A DNA stretch of 35,938 bases from a virus: IMG/VR virus record IMGVR_UViG_3300046777_002572, positions 1-35,938 of that record; one strand, given 5' to 3'. Under the pieces are notes generated by a model that saw only the letters and a list, made by a program, of their open reading frames with translations, searched no databases and was not told where the DNA came from. Of the stretch, positions 1 through 7,199 are shown in pieces. Position 1 is the first letter of the stretch. Every line of letters starts with the position of its first letter. The position numbers were made by a program, and so were the translations under genes.

Positions 1-24
1 GCACAACTCGTTGGAGCAAAGTGA
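1..24 (+). CDS. 3' end of an unidentified gene (truncated by window edge)
   Basis: Only the last seven codons (AQLVGAK) and a TGA stop are visible, so the product cannot be identified. The frame is inferred from the coupled TGATG junction: the TGA at 22-24 overlaps the ATG of the next small gene by one base, and a GGAG Shine-Dalgarno-like sequence lies inside these last codons. A gene-end call is reasonable, but nothing can be said about function. Confidence 0.35.
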   Translation, partial: AQLVGAK

Positions 25-107
25 TGTTTGCAATACTACAAATTGCCGCAGGATCTGCGGTTGTACTTGTTTTATTGTCTCTTTATATTCAATTTTTATT
101 CAAATAA
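24..107 (+). CDS. 27-residue single-pass membrane micropeptide
   Basis: A 27-codon frame starts at an ATG that overlaps the preceding TGA stop and has a GGAG sequence 7 bases upstream, which argues for translational coupling. The peptide is almost entirely hydrophobic: residues 2-25 form one predicted transmembrane helix, followed by a single C-terminal lysine. A strong intrinsic terminator follows four bases after the stop, so this is the last gene of its operon. It resembles in size the tiny single-helix subunits of photosynthetic complexes, but I do not recognise a specific family. The coding call rests on start context and hydrophobicity only. Confidence 0.45.
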   Translation: MFAILQIAAGSAVVLVLLSLYIQFLFK

Positions 108-111
108 AATC

Positions 112-137
112 GGGGGGGTTGATCCCCCCCTTTTTTT
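112..137 (+). terminator. Strong intrinsic terminator
   Basis: Seven G, a five-base TTGAT loop, seven C and then seven T form a textbook Rho-independent terminator on the + strand. It closes the operon ending with the 27-residue peptide. The loop doubles as a candidate -35 element (see the overlapping promoter). Confidence 0.9.
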
Positions 138-147
138 ATGTTATGAT
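119..147 (+). promoter_or_regulatory. Sigma-70-like early promoter overlapping the terminator
   Basis: TTGATC (119-124, in the loop and first stem base of the terminator) and TATGAT (142-147) are separated by exactly 17 bp. It would restart transcription just after the terminator and drive the small genes at 169 and 323 and possibly thyX. The call is inferred from sequence only. Confidence 0.5.
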
Positions 148-168
148 GTTCAGAGAGAATACTATCTT

Positions 169-339
169 ATGGACAGAGACAAATTAAAGCTAATAGTCCG
201 TAATCTAGAACTTTTGGTTGATTCTCTGAAAGCAGAAGTGTATTCTGATGTTTCTGCCTACAAAGTACCAAAGAAACAAACAAGAGTGCATACAGATTAC
301 GACGAAATTTTTGATGATGACGATGGATACGCAGACTAA
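169..339 (+). CDS. Small conserved-looking hypothetical protein (56 aa)
   Basis: No family recognised. The ATG at 169 is preceded by a purine-rich AGAGAGAA stretch that can serve as ribosome binding site. The N-terminal half (residues 1-24) is a charged amphipathic helix with regularly spaced Leu/Ile/Val, suggesting a short coiled coil. The C-terminus is a very acidic tail (DDDDGYAD). It is the first gene downstream of the terminator-embedded promoter and overlaps the next small gene by 17 bases, so the two are probably co-translated. Confidence 0.55.
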   Translation: MDRDKLKLIVRNLELLVDSLKAEVYSDVSAYKVPKKQTRVHTDYDEIFDDDDGYAD

Positions 340-499
340 AAAAGCAAGAGAACTCTTGAAACTTGTCAGGAGATTGGCACAACAAAATCACTTATATAGC
401 GAAGAAGAGCTTCACGATATGAAAAAAAGAATACGTGAAGCAGAAAAAGAAGTCGCAGAACTCGAAGCAAAAACATCAAAAGGATTTGGAAAGAAATGA
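323..499 (+). CDS. Small charged coiled-coil hypothetical protein (58 aa)
   Basis: No family recognised. The protein is highly charged and helical throughout, with a long Lys/Arg/Glu/Ala-rich segment (about residues 5-52) typical of a coiled coil, and a basic Gly/Lys C-terminus. ATG codons at 314, 317 and 323 are all possible. I use 323 as the most conservative choice. It overlaps the preceding gene by 17 bases and its TGA overlaps the thyX start in an ATGA arrangement, placing it in the thyX operon. Confidence 0.55.
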   Translation: MDTQTKKARELLKLVRRLAQQNHLYSEEELHDMKKRIREAEKEVAELEAKTSKGFGKK

Positions 500-1152
500 C
501 CGTAAAACTCATTAGCGTAACACCAGATGCAGAAAAAACAATGGCATTTATTGCAAGAGTCTCTAATCCTGCTAATCAGGACAACGAGAACTATGCCAAG
601 TTGCTTGCTTATTGCATTAAGCATAATCATTGGTCTGTGTTTGAGCAGTCTTCTATGACTCTCGAAATTGAGACAACTCGTGGTATCGCGGCTCAAGTGC
701 TTCGACATAGGTCATTTACATTTCAAGAATTTTCACAGCGTTATGCAGATTCTTCACTGATTTCTGAATATATTCCTGTTCCTGATCTTCGTCGTCAGGA
801 TACGAAGAATCGTCAGAACTCCATTGATGATATTGGTGAGTATGAAAAACTGAGTCTTCAAAGTAAGATACAAGATCATTTTGCACACTCTATGCAACTC
901 TACAAGGAACTTCTTGCTCATGGTATAGCAAAAGAGTGTGCTCGCTTTGTACTGCCCTTGGCGACTCCTACACGCATCTATATGACGGGATCTTGTCGCA
1001 GTTGGATTCATTATATTAATCTTCGTTCTGCTAATGGAACTCAAAAAGAGCATATGGACATTGCTCTTGCCTGTAAAAATGTGTTCATCGAGCAGTTTCC
1101 ATCAGTATCTGAAGCATTGGAATGGACAAAGTTTGAAGGTTGGATTTACTAA
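496..1152 (+). CDS. thyX: Flavin-dependent thymidylate synthase ThyX
   Basis: ThyX methylates dUMP to dTMP using methylene-tetrahydrofolate and FAD/NADPH, supplying thymidine for phage DNA synthesis. The ThyX signature RHRX7S is present at residues 70-80 (RHRSFTFQEFS), with the expected QR just after it. A late-family motif with Arg and Ser near SCRSWIHY (about residues 163-170) fits the C-terminal substrate-binding segment. The length of 218 residues is normal for the family. The start is fixed by an ATGA overlap with the preceding gene. ThyX, rather than T4-type Td, is typical of cyanomyoviruses. Confidence 0.95.
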   Translation: MTVKLISVTPDAEKTMAFIARVSNPANQDNENYAKLLAYCIKHNHWSVFEQSSMTLEIETTRGIAAQVLRHRSFTFQEFSQRYADSSLISEYIPVPDLRRQDTKNRQNSIDDIGEYEKLSLQSKIQDHFAHSMQLYKELLAHGIAKECARFVLPLATPTRIYMTGSCRSWIHYINLRSANGTQKEHMDIALACKNVFIEQFPSVSEALEWTKFEGWIY

Positions 1153-1158
1153 TAAATA
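1151..1158 (+). promoter_or_regulatory. T4-like late promoter motif AATAAATA
   Basis: This matches the T4-type late -10 element (TATAAATA) in seven of eight positions. It overlaps the thyX stop codon and sits 24 bases before the FmdB-like gene at 1182. It is inferred to be read by host RNA polymerase carrying the phage late sigma gp55 and coactivator gp33. Confidence 0.45.
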
Positions 1159-1181
1159 AATTATCTTGATTTCGTAACTTT

Positions 1182-1430
1182 ATGGCGACTTATCCTGTTA
1201 TTAATAAAATCACTGGTGAACAGAAAGAAGTGGAGATGAGCATCCACGCCTGGGATCAGTGGAAAACGGACAATCCAGACTGGACTCGTGATTGGTCCGA
1301 CCCTTCTACCTGCCCCTCTCCTGGAGAGGTTGGTGAGTGGAAGGATAAACTTATCAATCGCAATCCTGGATGGAATGATGTCCTTGCAAAAGCTGCAAAA
1401 GCACCTGGTTCTACTGTAAAGAAACTCTAA
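1182..1430 (+). CDS. FmdB-like small protein (82 aa), function unknown
   Basis: The N-terminus (MATYPVINKITGE) followed by a charged helix and a 'DNPDW' segment resembles small phage proteins related to the FmdB zinc-ribbon family, which begin MPTYxFxNKxTGE and continue with a NPH segment. The zinc-binding cysteines of true FmdB are missing: only one Cys (in STCPSP) is present, so zinc binding is unlikely. The protein is Trp-rich for its size. Its stop overlaps the phoH ATG by one base (TAATG), so the pair is translationally coupled, and a late-type promoter motif lies upstream. The family assignment is tentative. Confidence 0.6.
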   Translation: MATYPVINKITGEQKEVEMSIHAWDQWKTDNPDWTRDWSDPSTCPSPGEVGEWKDKLINRNPGWNDVLAKAAKAPGSTVKKL

Positions 1431-2188
1431 TGGCAAGACGGAAAAGAGGAAATAGTGATCAACCTATCGGAGTTGGTCTGACCGCAAAACAAATGAAGAG
1501 GAGAAAACCTCTAAGTGCTGAATACTTAATTGATATTGATCCTCTTACAGACAATCAAAAAAGACTTTTTGAGTCTTATAATGATGGTAAACATTTAGTT
1601 GCCTATGGTTGTGCCGGAACTGGTAAGACTTTTATTACTCTTTATAATGCTCTTGTAGATGTTTTGGATGAATCAACTCCTTATGAAAGAATCTATTTGG
1701 TTCGTTCACTAGTTGCCACTCGTGAGATTGGTTTTCTTCCTGGTTCTCATGAAGACAAGGCAGATATTTACCAAATTCCTTATAAGAATATGGTCAAGTA
1801 TATGTTCCAACTCTCAAGCGATGCTGAATTTGAGATGCTTTACGGCAATCTTAAAGCACAGGAAACCATCAAGTTTTGGTCAACTTCTTTCCTTCGTGGA
1901 ACGACTCTTGATAATGCAATCGTTATTGTTGATGAATTCCAAAACCTAAACTTTCACGAATTGGATTCTATCATTACTCGTGTTGGTGAGAATACCAGAA
2001 TTTGTTTCTGTGGTGATGCTTCTCAATCAGACTTGCAGAAAACAAATGAACGTAATGGTATTGTAGATTTTATGTCGGTATTGCGTAAAATGCAATCATT
2101 TGATATAATTGAATTTGGTGTAGAAGATATTGTTCGTTCTGGACTTGTCAAGGAATACATTATTGCAAAAATGGATGCTGGTTTTTAA
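1430..2188 (+). CDS. phoH: PhoH-like P-loop ATPase
   Basis: This is a PhoH-family NTPase related to the helicase domain of superfamily 1. The Walker A motif GCAGTGKT is at residues 60-67 and the Walker B motif VDEFQN at 167-172. A further conserved segment, FCGDASQ-like, follows near residues 193-200. The length of 252 aa matches cyanophage PhoH proteins. The biological role in phage is unsettled; in the host family it is linked to the phosphate regulon and to RNA metabolism. The gene is in a tightly coupled run: its ATG overlaps the preceding stop and its own TAA overlaps the next ATG. Confidence 0.95.
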   Translation: MARRKRGNSDQPIGVGLTAKQMKRRKPLSAEYLIDIDPLTDNQKRLFESYNDGKHLVAYGCAGTGKTFITLYNALVDVLDESTPYERIYLVRSLVATREIGFLPGSHEDKADIYQIPYKNMVKYMFQLSSDAEFEMLYGNLKAQETIKFWSTSFLRGTTLDNAIVIVDEFQNLNFHELDSIITRVGENTRICFCGDASQSDLQKTNERNGIVDFMSVLRKMQSFDIIEFGVEDIVRSGLVKEYIIAKMDAGF

Positions 2189-2868
2189 TGTTTAATCATA
2201 TTGATATTGAACTCCCTAAGTTGGAGCGTGAAACCATTGATGGCATTCGCTATTATAAAGTTCCAGATGAAGAAGAACTTCTTCGGTTAGTTTCAATTAC
2301 TTCTGTTACTAGTCATTTTAATCGTGAAATCTTCGATAACTGGCGCAAAAAGATTGGTGAGGATGCGGCGCAAAAGATTACTAAGGCGGCTACTTCTCGT
2401 GGTACAGATTTACACTCTCTTGTGGAGAATTATCTTTACAATAAGGATCTCCCGCCTGTTGCGCCGATGGCGGATTTTTTGTTTAAAATTGCGAAAGCGG
2501 AATTTAAGCGTATAAATAATATTTACGCCCTTGAAGGGTCCCTATATAGTAAGCAACTAGGCATTGCTGGGACTGTTGATTGTATTGCCGAATATGACGG
2601 CGAGTTGTCAATAATCGACTTTAAGACTTCTAAAAAACCAAAACCACGAGAGTGGATTGAACATTATTTTGTTCAGTGTATGGCATATGGTTGTATGCTG
2701 TACGAACTGACTGGTATTTCAGTCAAAAAACTTGTAATCATCATGGCTTGTGAAAATGGAGAATGCGTCGTTTATGAAGAAAGAGACAAAGCAAAATACA
2801 TCAAACTTCTCACCGAATACATTAGAAAGTTTGTTAGAGATAAACTGGAGCTCTATGGAACCAAATAA
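2188..2868 (+). CDS. PD-(D/E)XK superfamily nuclease (RecB/Cas4/YqaJ-like exonuclease)
   Basis: The core of a PD-(D/E)XK nuclease is visible: GTVD with Asp131, then IIDFKTS giving Asp144-x-Lys146, then a downstream Gln163 in the FVQCMAYG segment, as in the QxxxY motif of RecB/Cas4-type exonucleases. Likely metal ligands are Asp131 and Asp144, with Lys146 catalytic. The protein of 226 aa probably acts as an exonuclease in recombination or DNA processing. It starts by TAATG overlap with phoH and its end overlaps gp33, placing it at the head of a gp33-gp59 replication and transcription operon. Confidence 0.85.
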   Translation: MFNHIDIELPKLERETIDGIRYYKVPDEEELLRLVSITSVTSHFNREIFDNWRKKIGEDAAQKITKAATSRGTDLHSLVENYLYNKDLPPVAPMADFLFKIAKAEFKRINNIYALEGSLYSKQLGIAGTVDCIAEYDGELSIIDFKTSKKPKPREWIEHYFVQCMAYGCMLYELTGISVKKLVIIMACENGECVVYEERDKAKYIKLLTEYIRKFVRDKLELYGTK

Positions 2869-3115
2869 AGAATTAGAACAAGCCATCGAGAATAAGTTTT
2901 TAACGCCTTCTAAGTTTGCTCTTGAGATTGAAAAAATTGTTGCAGAAGAAAACTTCAATTATATTGATGCAATCGTTCACTATTGCGAAATCAATAGTCT
3001 TGAGGTAGAATCAGTAACAAAACTCATTTCAAAACCTTTGAAAGAGAGATTAAAGTGGGACGCAACCCGTCTCAACTTTATGAAGAAAACTTCGAGAGCA
3101 CGACTTCCGTTATGA
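2855..3115 (+). CDS. 33: gp33-like late promoter transcription accessory protein
   Basis: T4 gp33 bridges the sliding clamp gp45 and host RNA polymerase and acts with the late sigma gp55 at late promoters. This 86-residue protein is assigned from size, helical and acidic character, and position directly upstream of gp59, as in the T4 order 33-59-32. The C-terminal TSRARLPL resembles the conserved end of cyanophage gp33 proteins and would be the clamp-binding tail. The start at 2855 gives a 14-base overlap with the nuclease gene. The stop overlaps the gp59 start as ATGA. The T4 protein is slightly longer (112 aa). Confidence 0.75.
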   Translation: MEPNKELEQAIENKFLTPSKFALEIEKIVAEENFNYIDAIVHYCEINSLEVESVTKLISKPLKERLKWDATRLNFMKKTSRARLPL

Positions 3116-3702
3116 GTCCTTTTGAGACATATCAAACTTATCTTTCGATGAAAAGTCATTTTACGAATAGTAAATATGACTTTTTTAAGTATGGAGGTAA
3201 GTCCAAAGCTACATTGACATCATTCAATAAAAGAAAAGACAAATACTGGTTTGAGAAAACTAGTCGTAAGTATTCTGATAAAGAAGTTGTAGACTTTTTG
3301 TTATCAAACTTTGTATCCGCAGACAACCCACAAAACCTATGGATTGGAGAAATTATCAATTCTGGAGAAAGGACCTACGCAGATTGGATGCGGAGACAAC
3401 AGAGTTTGACCTACTTGTTCAAAGAACAAAGCAGCGAATTGTTCTTGGAAACAAAATTAGAGGATGCCTTGAACTGCTCCAAAGGTCATCCACCCGTTCT
3501 AAAAAGATTCCTGAGCGGGAAGATTTCTATTGAAACCCTAGTCATTTATGATAAAATATTCCTGTTCGGGAAAAAGTTTGATAAAAAACTTTTAGATCCG
3601 GTGTGGGAATCCGTAAGTTTAAGAATTAAAAAATATAATCCGTTTCTAAATATTGATGTATTCCAGTTTAAAAAAATTTTACGGGAAATTGTAAATGAGT
3701 AG
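3112..3702 (+). CDS. 59: gp59 loader of gp41 replicative helicase
   Basis: gp59 binds fork DNA and gp32 and loads the gp41 helicase in T4 recombination-dependent replication. The sequence matches T4 gp59 from memory along much of its length: YxTYLSMKSHF then KYDFFKY near the N-terminus, the KRKDKYWFEKTSRKYS segment, an LLSNFV...WIGEI region, and a C-terminal half beginning SIETLVIYDKIF. The 196 residues from the ATG at 3112 compare with 217 in T4. This start overlaps the gp33 stop in an ATGA and is preferred over an in-frame upstream start at 3055. The end overlaps the next gene by 8 bases. Confidence 0.9.
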   Translation: MSPFETYQTYLSMKSHFTNSKYDFFKYGGKSKATLTSFNKRKDKYWFEKTSRKYSDKEVVDFLLSNFVSADNPQNLWIGEIINSGERTYADWMRRQQSLTYLFKEQSSELFLETKLEDALNCSKGHPPVLKRFLSGKISIETLVIYDKIFLFGKKFDKKLLDPVWESVSLRIKKYNPFLNIDVFQFKKILREIVNE

Positions 3703-4027
3703 CTTTTTCGACTCCGATATTATTCAAGAAGAATTGAAAGAAATCAATAAGTTACAAGAGGATATTTACGGAAGTATTCTTACTTTTGGTGGAATGTCCC
3801 GTGAAGACAAACTGGAACACATTGAAAAACTACAAATACTTCTTGAAAAGCAACGTGTAATGTACACACGTCTGTCTCTTTCTGATGACCCTGAAGCGGT
3901 TGAGATGAAAGAGAATCTCCGTAAGTCGGTCGCCTTGATGGGATTCCCACCAGAGACTGATATGGGTATTTTGTTTAAGAGTATGGACAAAACAATCGAA
4001 TCTCTCAAGCAATACGTTGACCGCTGA
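3695..4027 (+). CDS. DUF1825-like protein (cyanobacterial family)
   Basis: The N-terminus (SSFFDSDIIQEE) and the overall helical pattern, with an LEKQRVMYTRLSLSDD segment in the middle and an 'MGFPPETDMGILFKSMDKT' segment near the end, resemble DUF1825, a small family found in cyanobacteria and cyanophages. The function is unknown. At 110 residues the length fits. It sits between gp59 and gp32, a position with no T4 counterpart, and overlaps gp59 by 8 bases. The promoter of gp32 lies inside its last codons. Confidence 0.7.
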   Translation: MSSFFDSDIIQEELKEINKLQEDIYGSILTFGGMSREDKLEHIEKLQILLEKQRVMYTRLSLSDDPEAVEMKENLRKSVALMGFPPETDMGILFKSMDKTIESLKQYVDR

Positions 4028-4045
4028 GAGCATCTTTGCTATAAT
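4017..4045 (+). promoter_or_regulatory. Sigma-70-like promoter of gp32
   Basis: TTGACC (4017-4022) and a perfect TATAAT (4040-4045) are separated by 17 bp, overlapping the end of the DUF1825-like gene. The expected start near 4052 gives a leader of about 37 bases with a GAGG ribosome binding site before gp32. This gives gp32 a transcription start independent of the gp33-gp59 operon. Confidence 0.8.
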
Positions 4046-4088
4046 ATCCGAGTAATCCCCCGAATCCAATTTATCCGAGGTAATCCAA

Positions 4089-5012
4089 ATGTCTTTTGCT
4101 GACCTTAAAAAGCAGTCTAAACTTGGCAATCTTACTGCCAAATTGGTTAAAGAAGTTGAAAAAATGAATACTAGTAGCGGTTCTAGTGATGACCGCGTAT
4201 GGAAACTGGATGTAGATAAAAGCGGCAATGGTTATGCCGTGATCCGTTTCCTTCCTGCTCCGAATGGTGAAGACCTTCCGTTCGTGAAACTCTACAGTCA
4301 CGCATTCCAAGGTCCTGGTGGTTGGTATATTGAAAACTCTCTGACTACTCTGGGTCAGAAAGATCCTGTGTCGGAACTGAACTCTGAACTCTGGAACAAC
4401 GGCACTGATGCTGGTAAAGAAGTTGCCCGTAAGCAGAAGCGTAAACTGACTTATGTTTCCAACATTTACGTGGTAAAGGATCCTGCCAATCCCGCCAACG
4501 AAGGTAAAGTCTTCCTGTTCAAGTTCGGTAAGAAGATCTTTGACAAATTGACTGCTGCGATGCAACCTGAGTTTGAAGATGAGGAAGCAATCGATCCGTT
4601 TGACTTCTGGCAAGGTGCCAACTTCAAACTGAAGGCAAAGAATGTTGCTGGTTATCGTAACTATGATTCCAGTGAGTTTGCTGCTGCTGCCCCTCTTCTG
4701 GACGATGATGACGCAATGGAAGCAGTATGGAAGAAGCAGTATTCGCTTGCCGAACTCATTGCTGCCGATCAGTTCAAGACCTATGATGAATTGAAGAAGC
4801 GCCTTGACTATGTGCTTGGAAACAAAGGCACTCCCCGTTATCAAGATCCCGAAGATCTGGATGAGGATAACACCCGTGGTTCGACTCGTGAACTGACTGA
4901 GGATCTTCGCACTGAACTCAGCAATCTTCAACCTACCCGTCGTGCTGCTGCGGTTGAGGAAGATGAGGACGATGATGCCCTGTCCTACTTTGCCCGTCTT
5001 GCCGAAGAGTGA
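4089..5012 (+). CDS. 32: gp32 single-stranded DNA-binding protein
   Basis: gp32 coats ssDNA cooperatively and organises the replisome. The sequence has the T4-type architecture: a basic N-terminal cooperativity segment, an OB-fold core containing SHAFQGPGGWYIEN (about residues 70-83), a basic RKQKRK cluster at 114-119 that corresponds to the T4 (Lys/Arg)3(Ser/Thr)2 motif, and a very acidic C-terminal tail (EEDEDDD) used in T4 for partner binding. Its length of 307 aa is close to T4 (301). Unlike T4, the protein has no cysteine at all: His71 is kept but the zinc-binding cysteines are replaced (for example Ser84), so the zinc site is lost. Confidence 0.95.
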   Translation: MSFADLKKQSKLGNLTAKLVKEVEKMNTSSGSSDDRVWKLDVDKSGNGYAVIRFLPAPNGEDLPFVKLYSHAFQGPGGWYIENSLTTLGQKDPVSELNSELWNNGTDAGKEVARKQKRKLTYVSNIYVVKDPANPANEGKVFLFKFGKKIFDKLTAAMQPEFEDEEAIDPFDFWQGANFKLKAKNVAGYRNYDSSEFAAAAPLLDDDDAMEAVWKKQYSLAELIAADQFKTYDELKKRLDYVLGNKGTPRYQDPEDLDEDNTRGSTRELTEDLRTELSNLQPTRRAAAVEEDEDDDALSYFARLAEE

Positions 5013-5596
5013 AGTCCGATTACACCATTGATCGTGTAAGCAAGTCCGAAGCCGCAGAGTTACTTCTGCGGTTTCATTATCTTAAGGACTTTTCAAAAAG
5101 TTTTAAGTCTGGGTATAACTATGGTCTTTATAAGAATAATGACTTCTGCCCATTGAATATTGGTGGTATTCAGGGAGTCTGTGTGTTCACTGGACTTCCT
5201 GTTCCTGAAATCGCACAAGGAGCATTTGGATTAGAACGAAATGAGCAAGAAGGACTCTTTGAACTTTCACGACTTTGCATACATCCTGACACCCAACAAG
5301 GAGAGCATAATATCACTTCTTGGTTCGTTTCAAGAGCGATTAAACAGTTACGAAAGGATACTGAAGTTAAAGCAATCATCTCTTACGCTGATAGTGATTT
5401 CCATAATGGTACAATCTATCGCGCTTGTAATTTTAAATATTGCGGACTCACAGACCCAAAGAAAGATTTCTACTATGCAGACGGAACTAAACACTCTAGA
5501 GGCAAAATTAAAGGTGCTGAAGGAGAATGGAAAGACCGCTCCCGCAAACACCGATATGTGATGGTTTTTGATAAGAATTTAAAACTTTTATGGTGA
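5009..5596 (+). CDS. Mom-like GNAT-fold DNA modification protein (putative)
   Basis: The sequence resembles the phage Mu Mom family, which converts adenine in DNA to N6-(methylcarbamoyl)adenine and protects against restriction. Visible family-type segments are ELSRL (85-89), SWFVSRAIKQL (104-114), ISYAD (124-128) and HNGTIYRACNF (132-142), which together form a GNAT-like core. The length is 195 aa, against 231 for Mu Mom. The start is a GTG that overlaps the gp32 stop (GTGA), with no good internal ATG, so it is probably co-expressed with gp32. A generic GNAT acetyltransferase is the alternative. It ends convergently with gp53, overlapping by 9 bases. Confidence 0.65.
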   Translation: MKSDYTIDRVSKSEAAELLLRFHYLKDFSKSFKSGYNYGLYKNNDFCPLNIGGIQGVCVFTGLPVPEIAQGAFGLERNEQEGLFELSRLCIHPDTQQGEHNITSWFVSRAIKQLRKDTEVKAIISYADSDFHNGTIYRACNFKYCGLTDPKKDFYYADGTKHSRGKIKGAEGEWKDRSRKHRYVMVFDKNLKLLW

Positions 5597-6235
5597 CTTG
5601 GTGAATGTATTTTCTGTTCTGATTAATTTCTCGTTGATGTATTGTGAAGATTCTGTATAATTCATTGCTGTTCTCATATCAAGTAAGAATTGTTGTAGGT
5701 AGATTTGTTTTAATGTATAAATCGATCTTTTTTTATCATTTAATCTAGTTTCATATTCAAAATTGCTAATTGCGATTACTGGATTAAGATTTGCCGTTGG
5801 TTGATTTGGGTTTGGAATAGTAAAATTTGAAGATACAATTTTTCCAGCAGGTAAAATTAAACGACCTGAAGAATCTTTTACTTCTGTCGTCTCATAAAAT
5901 TTAGTATCTGTTAATTCAGTTCCATACTTATTTTCGGCATAGTTATAAAGGGCATTGTTTGAAAGAGGCCATTCATTTCTTAAATGAATGATATTCGCTG
6001 TAATTAGAACTATCCAATCGTAATTTGCTTTTCCATACAATTCTTCTGCAACATTGTCTGGACGATAACCATCTGGTATTTGATACTTTTGAAAAGCCGT
6101 AAATGAATTATATAAATCATCACGAAGTTTGACTCTTCTAAAAAGATTTTTAACTAAGAGATAATCTCTTTCTGAAGTTTTATCTACTAAAAATGACTGA
6201 TATTCTAAATTTGGTAGATATGAAAAGTATCCCAT
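5588..6235 (-). CDS. 53: gp53 baseplate wedge subunit
   Basis: gp53 is a component of the T4 baseplate wedge that helps join wedges around the hub. The N-terminus (MGYFSYLPN, then DYLLVKNLFRRV) and the middle (AEELYGKANYDWIVLITANI followed by NEWPLSN) match the gp53/LysM-less wedge family; the 'YG...YDW.I...NI' segment is characteristic. At 215 aa it is close to T4 gp53 (196 aa). It lies on the minus strand one base downstream of gp48, forming an operon with it, and its 3' end overlaps the Mom-like gene convergently. Confidence 0.9.
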   Translation of the reverse strand: MGYFSYLPNLEYQSFLVDKTSERDYLLVKNLFRRVKLRDDLYNSFTAFQKYQIPDGYRPDNVAEELYGKANYDWIVLITANIIHLRNEWPLSNNALYNYAENKYGTELTDTKFYETTEVKDSSGRLILPAGKIVSSNFTIPNPNQPTANLNPVIAISNFEYETRLNDKKRSIYTLKQIYLQQFLLDMRTAMNYTESSQYINEKLIRTENTFTKSP

Positions 6236-6236
6236 T

Positions 6237-7184
6237 TTAGTATCCTACTCCTTCTGCAGCATTTTCATCATAATCAGTGCTATAAATTGGTTCAAGTTCT
6301 TGGAACGTTAAATCCATGATCATCGATACTGGTGTTCCATCTGCATATGTTGCATAAACATTTTCACCAGTATAATTGACACTCATGTCTTTAAGGACAC
6401 ATTTTTTTATTTTATTTAAGAACTTATGATCACCTGCTCCTGTTCTATATCTCAATTCAAACTGACCTGGAGTTCCTAAAAAGTCCCCTGCCGGAACTGG
6501 TGCCATGTGTCTTTTAAATGATGAAATAATTAATTTAACTTGCTCTCCTTCTTTTTCGTTTCTTGGCGTGAATTTGAATGAAAATTTGAAAGACCTAATA
6601 GTTGGACCATTGAATAGTAATTCCATATTTGGATTCAATATTTTCCCCTGAGATCTTGCAAGAATTTGATCTAATGATATGTTTCCAATACCTGCAAGAC
6701 CAGCTGCTTCTGCTGCTAATTTTGTTAGATAAACTTGTCTGAGAGTGTCTCCTCCAGCAAATGTCTTTTTTAATTCATCCATAGTATTTTTACCAAGATC
6801 CCTTAAAAATGCTTCTACACCTCCGTTATCTGGAAATTTTGTATTCATAATATTATAAGCGGCACCAGCAACTCTTGCTGTTATTGCATCTAATTTATCT
6901 TCTGAAAAATTTACACTATTACTATCTGCAATATTTGATGGTATTGGTAAAAGAATTATATCTCCAACTGATGCAACTTTTGCATTCGGTCTTAACGTTT
7001 TAGAAACATCGTTTCCATTTTTATTAGCTTTATAAGAACCTGGACTTCTAATTAAAGAATTGCTATCAAACGCTTCCAAAGCAGTTGATGCAATTTTTTG
7101 TCGCAGAAGAGTGATCTGCAAGTAATCTGTTTCTGCAGTATATAAATCGTATGGATATCTTAATACGCTAGATTTTTCTGCCAT
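6237..7184 (-). CDS. 48: gp48 baseplate tail tube cap
   Basis: gp48 sits on the baseplate hub and, with gp54, starts tail tube polymerisation. The assignment rests on the N-terminus SVLRYPYDL, a central ELLFNGPTIRSFKFSFKFTPR segment typical of the tube-cap family, a 'VYATYADGTPVSMIMDLTFQELEPI' pattern near the C-terminus, and the neighbouring gp53 and gp54. The length is 315 aa (T4: 364). A CTAAATA late-type motif lies 21 bases upstream of the ATG on the minus strand. The alanine-rich helical region around residues 95-180 has no cysteine or catalytic motif. Confidence 0.85.
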   Translation of the reverse strand: MAEKSSVLRYPYDLYTAETDYLQITLLRQKIASTALEAFDSNSLIRSPGSYKANKNGNDVSKTLRPNAKVASVGDIILLPIPSNIADSNSVNFSEDKLDAITARVAGAAYNIMNTKFPDNGGVEAFLRDLGKNTMDELKKTFAGGDTLRQVYLTKLAAEAAGLAGIGNISLDQILARSQGKILNPNMELLFNGPTIRSFKFSFKFTPRNEKEGEQVKLIISSFKRHMAPVPAGDFLGTPGQFELRYRTGAGDHKFLNKIKKCVLKDMSVNYTGENVYATYADGTPVSMIMDLTFQELEPIYSTDYDENAAEGVGY

Positions 7185-7199
7185 TATTTGGCTACTTTT

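Noticed and set aside
3055-3111. Upstream in-frame start for gp59 at 3055
   Set aside because: It lies deep inside gp33 with no ribosome binding site. The ATG at 3112 overlaps the gp33 stop as ATGA and gives the better match to the T4 gp59 N-terminus.
4071-4931. A 286-codon open frame on the minus strand opposite gp32
   Set aside because: gp32 on the + strand is unmistakable and has a promoter and ribosome binding site. The antisense product is low-complexity without recognisable features.
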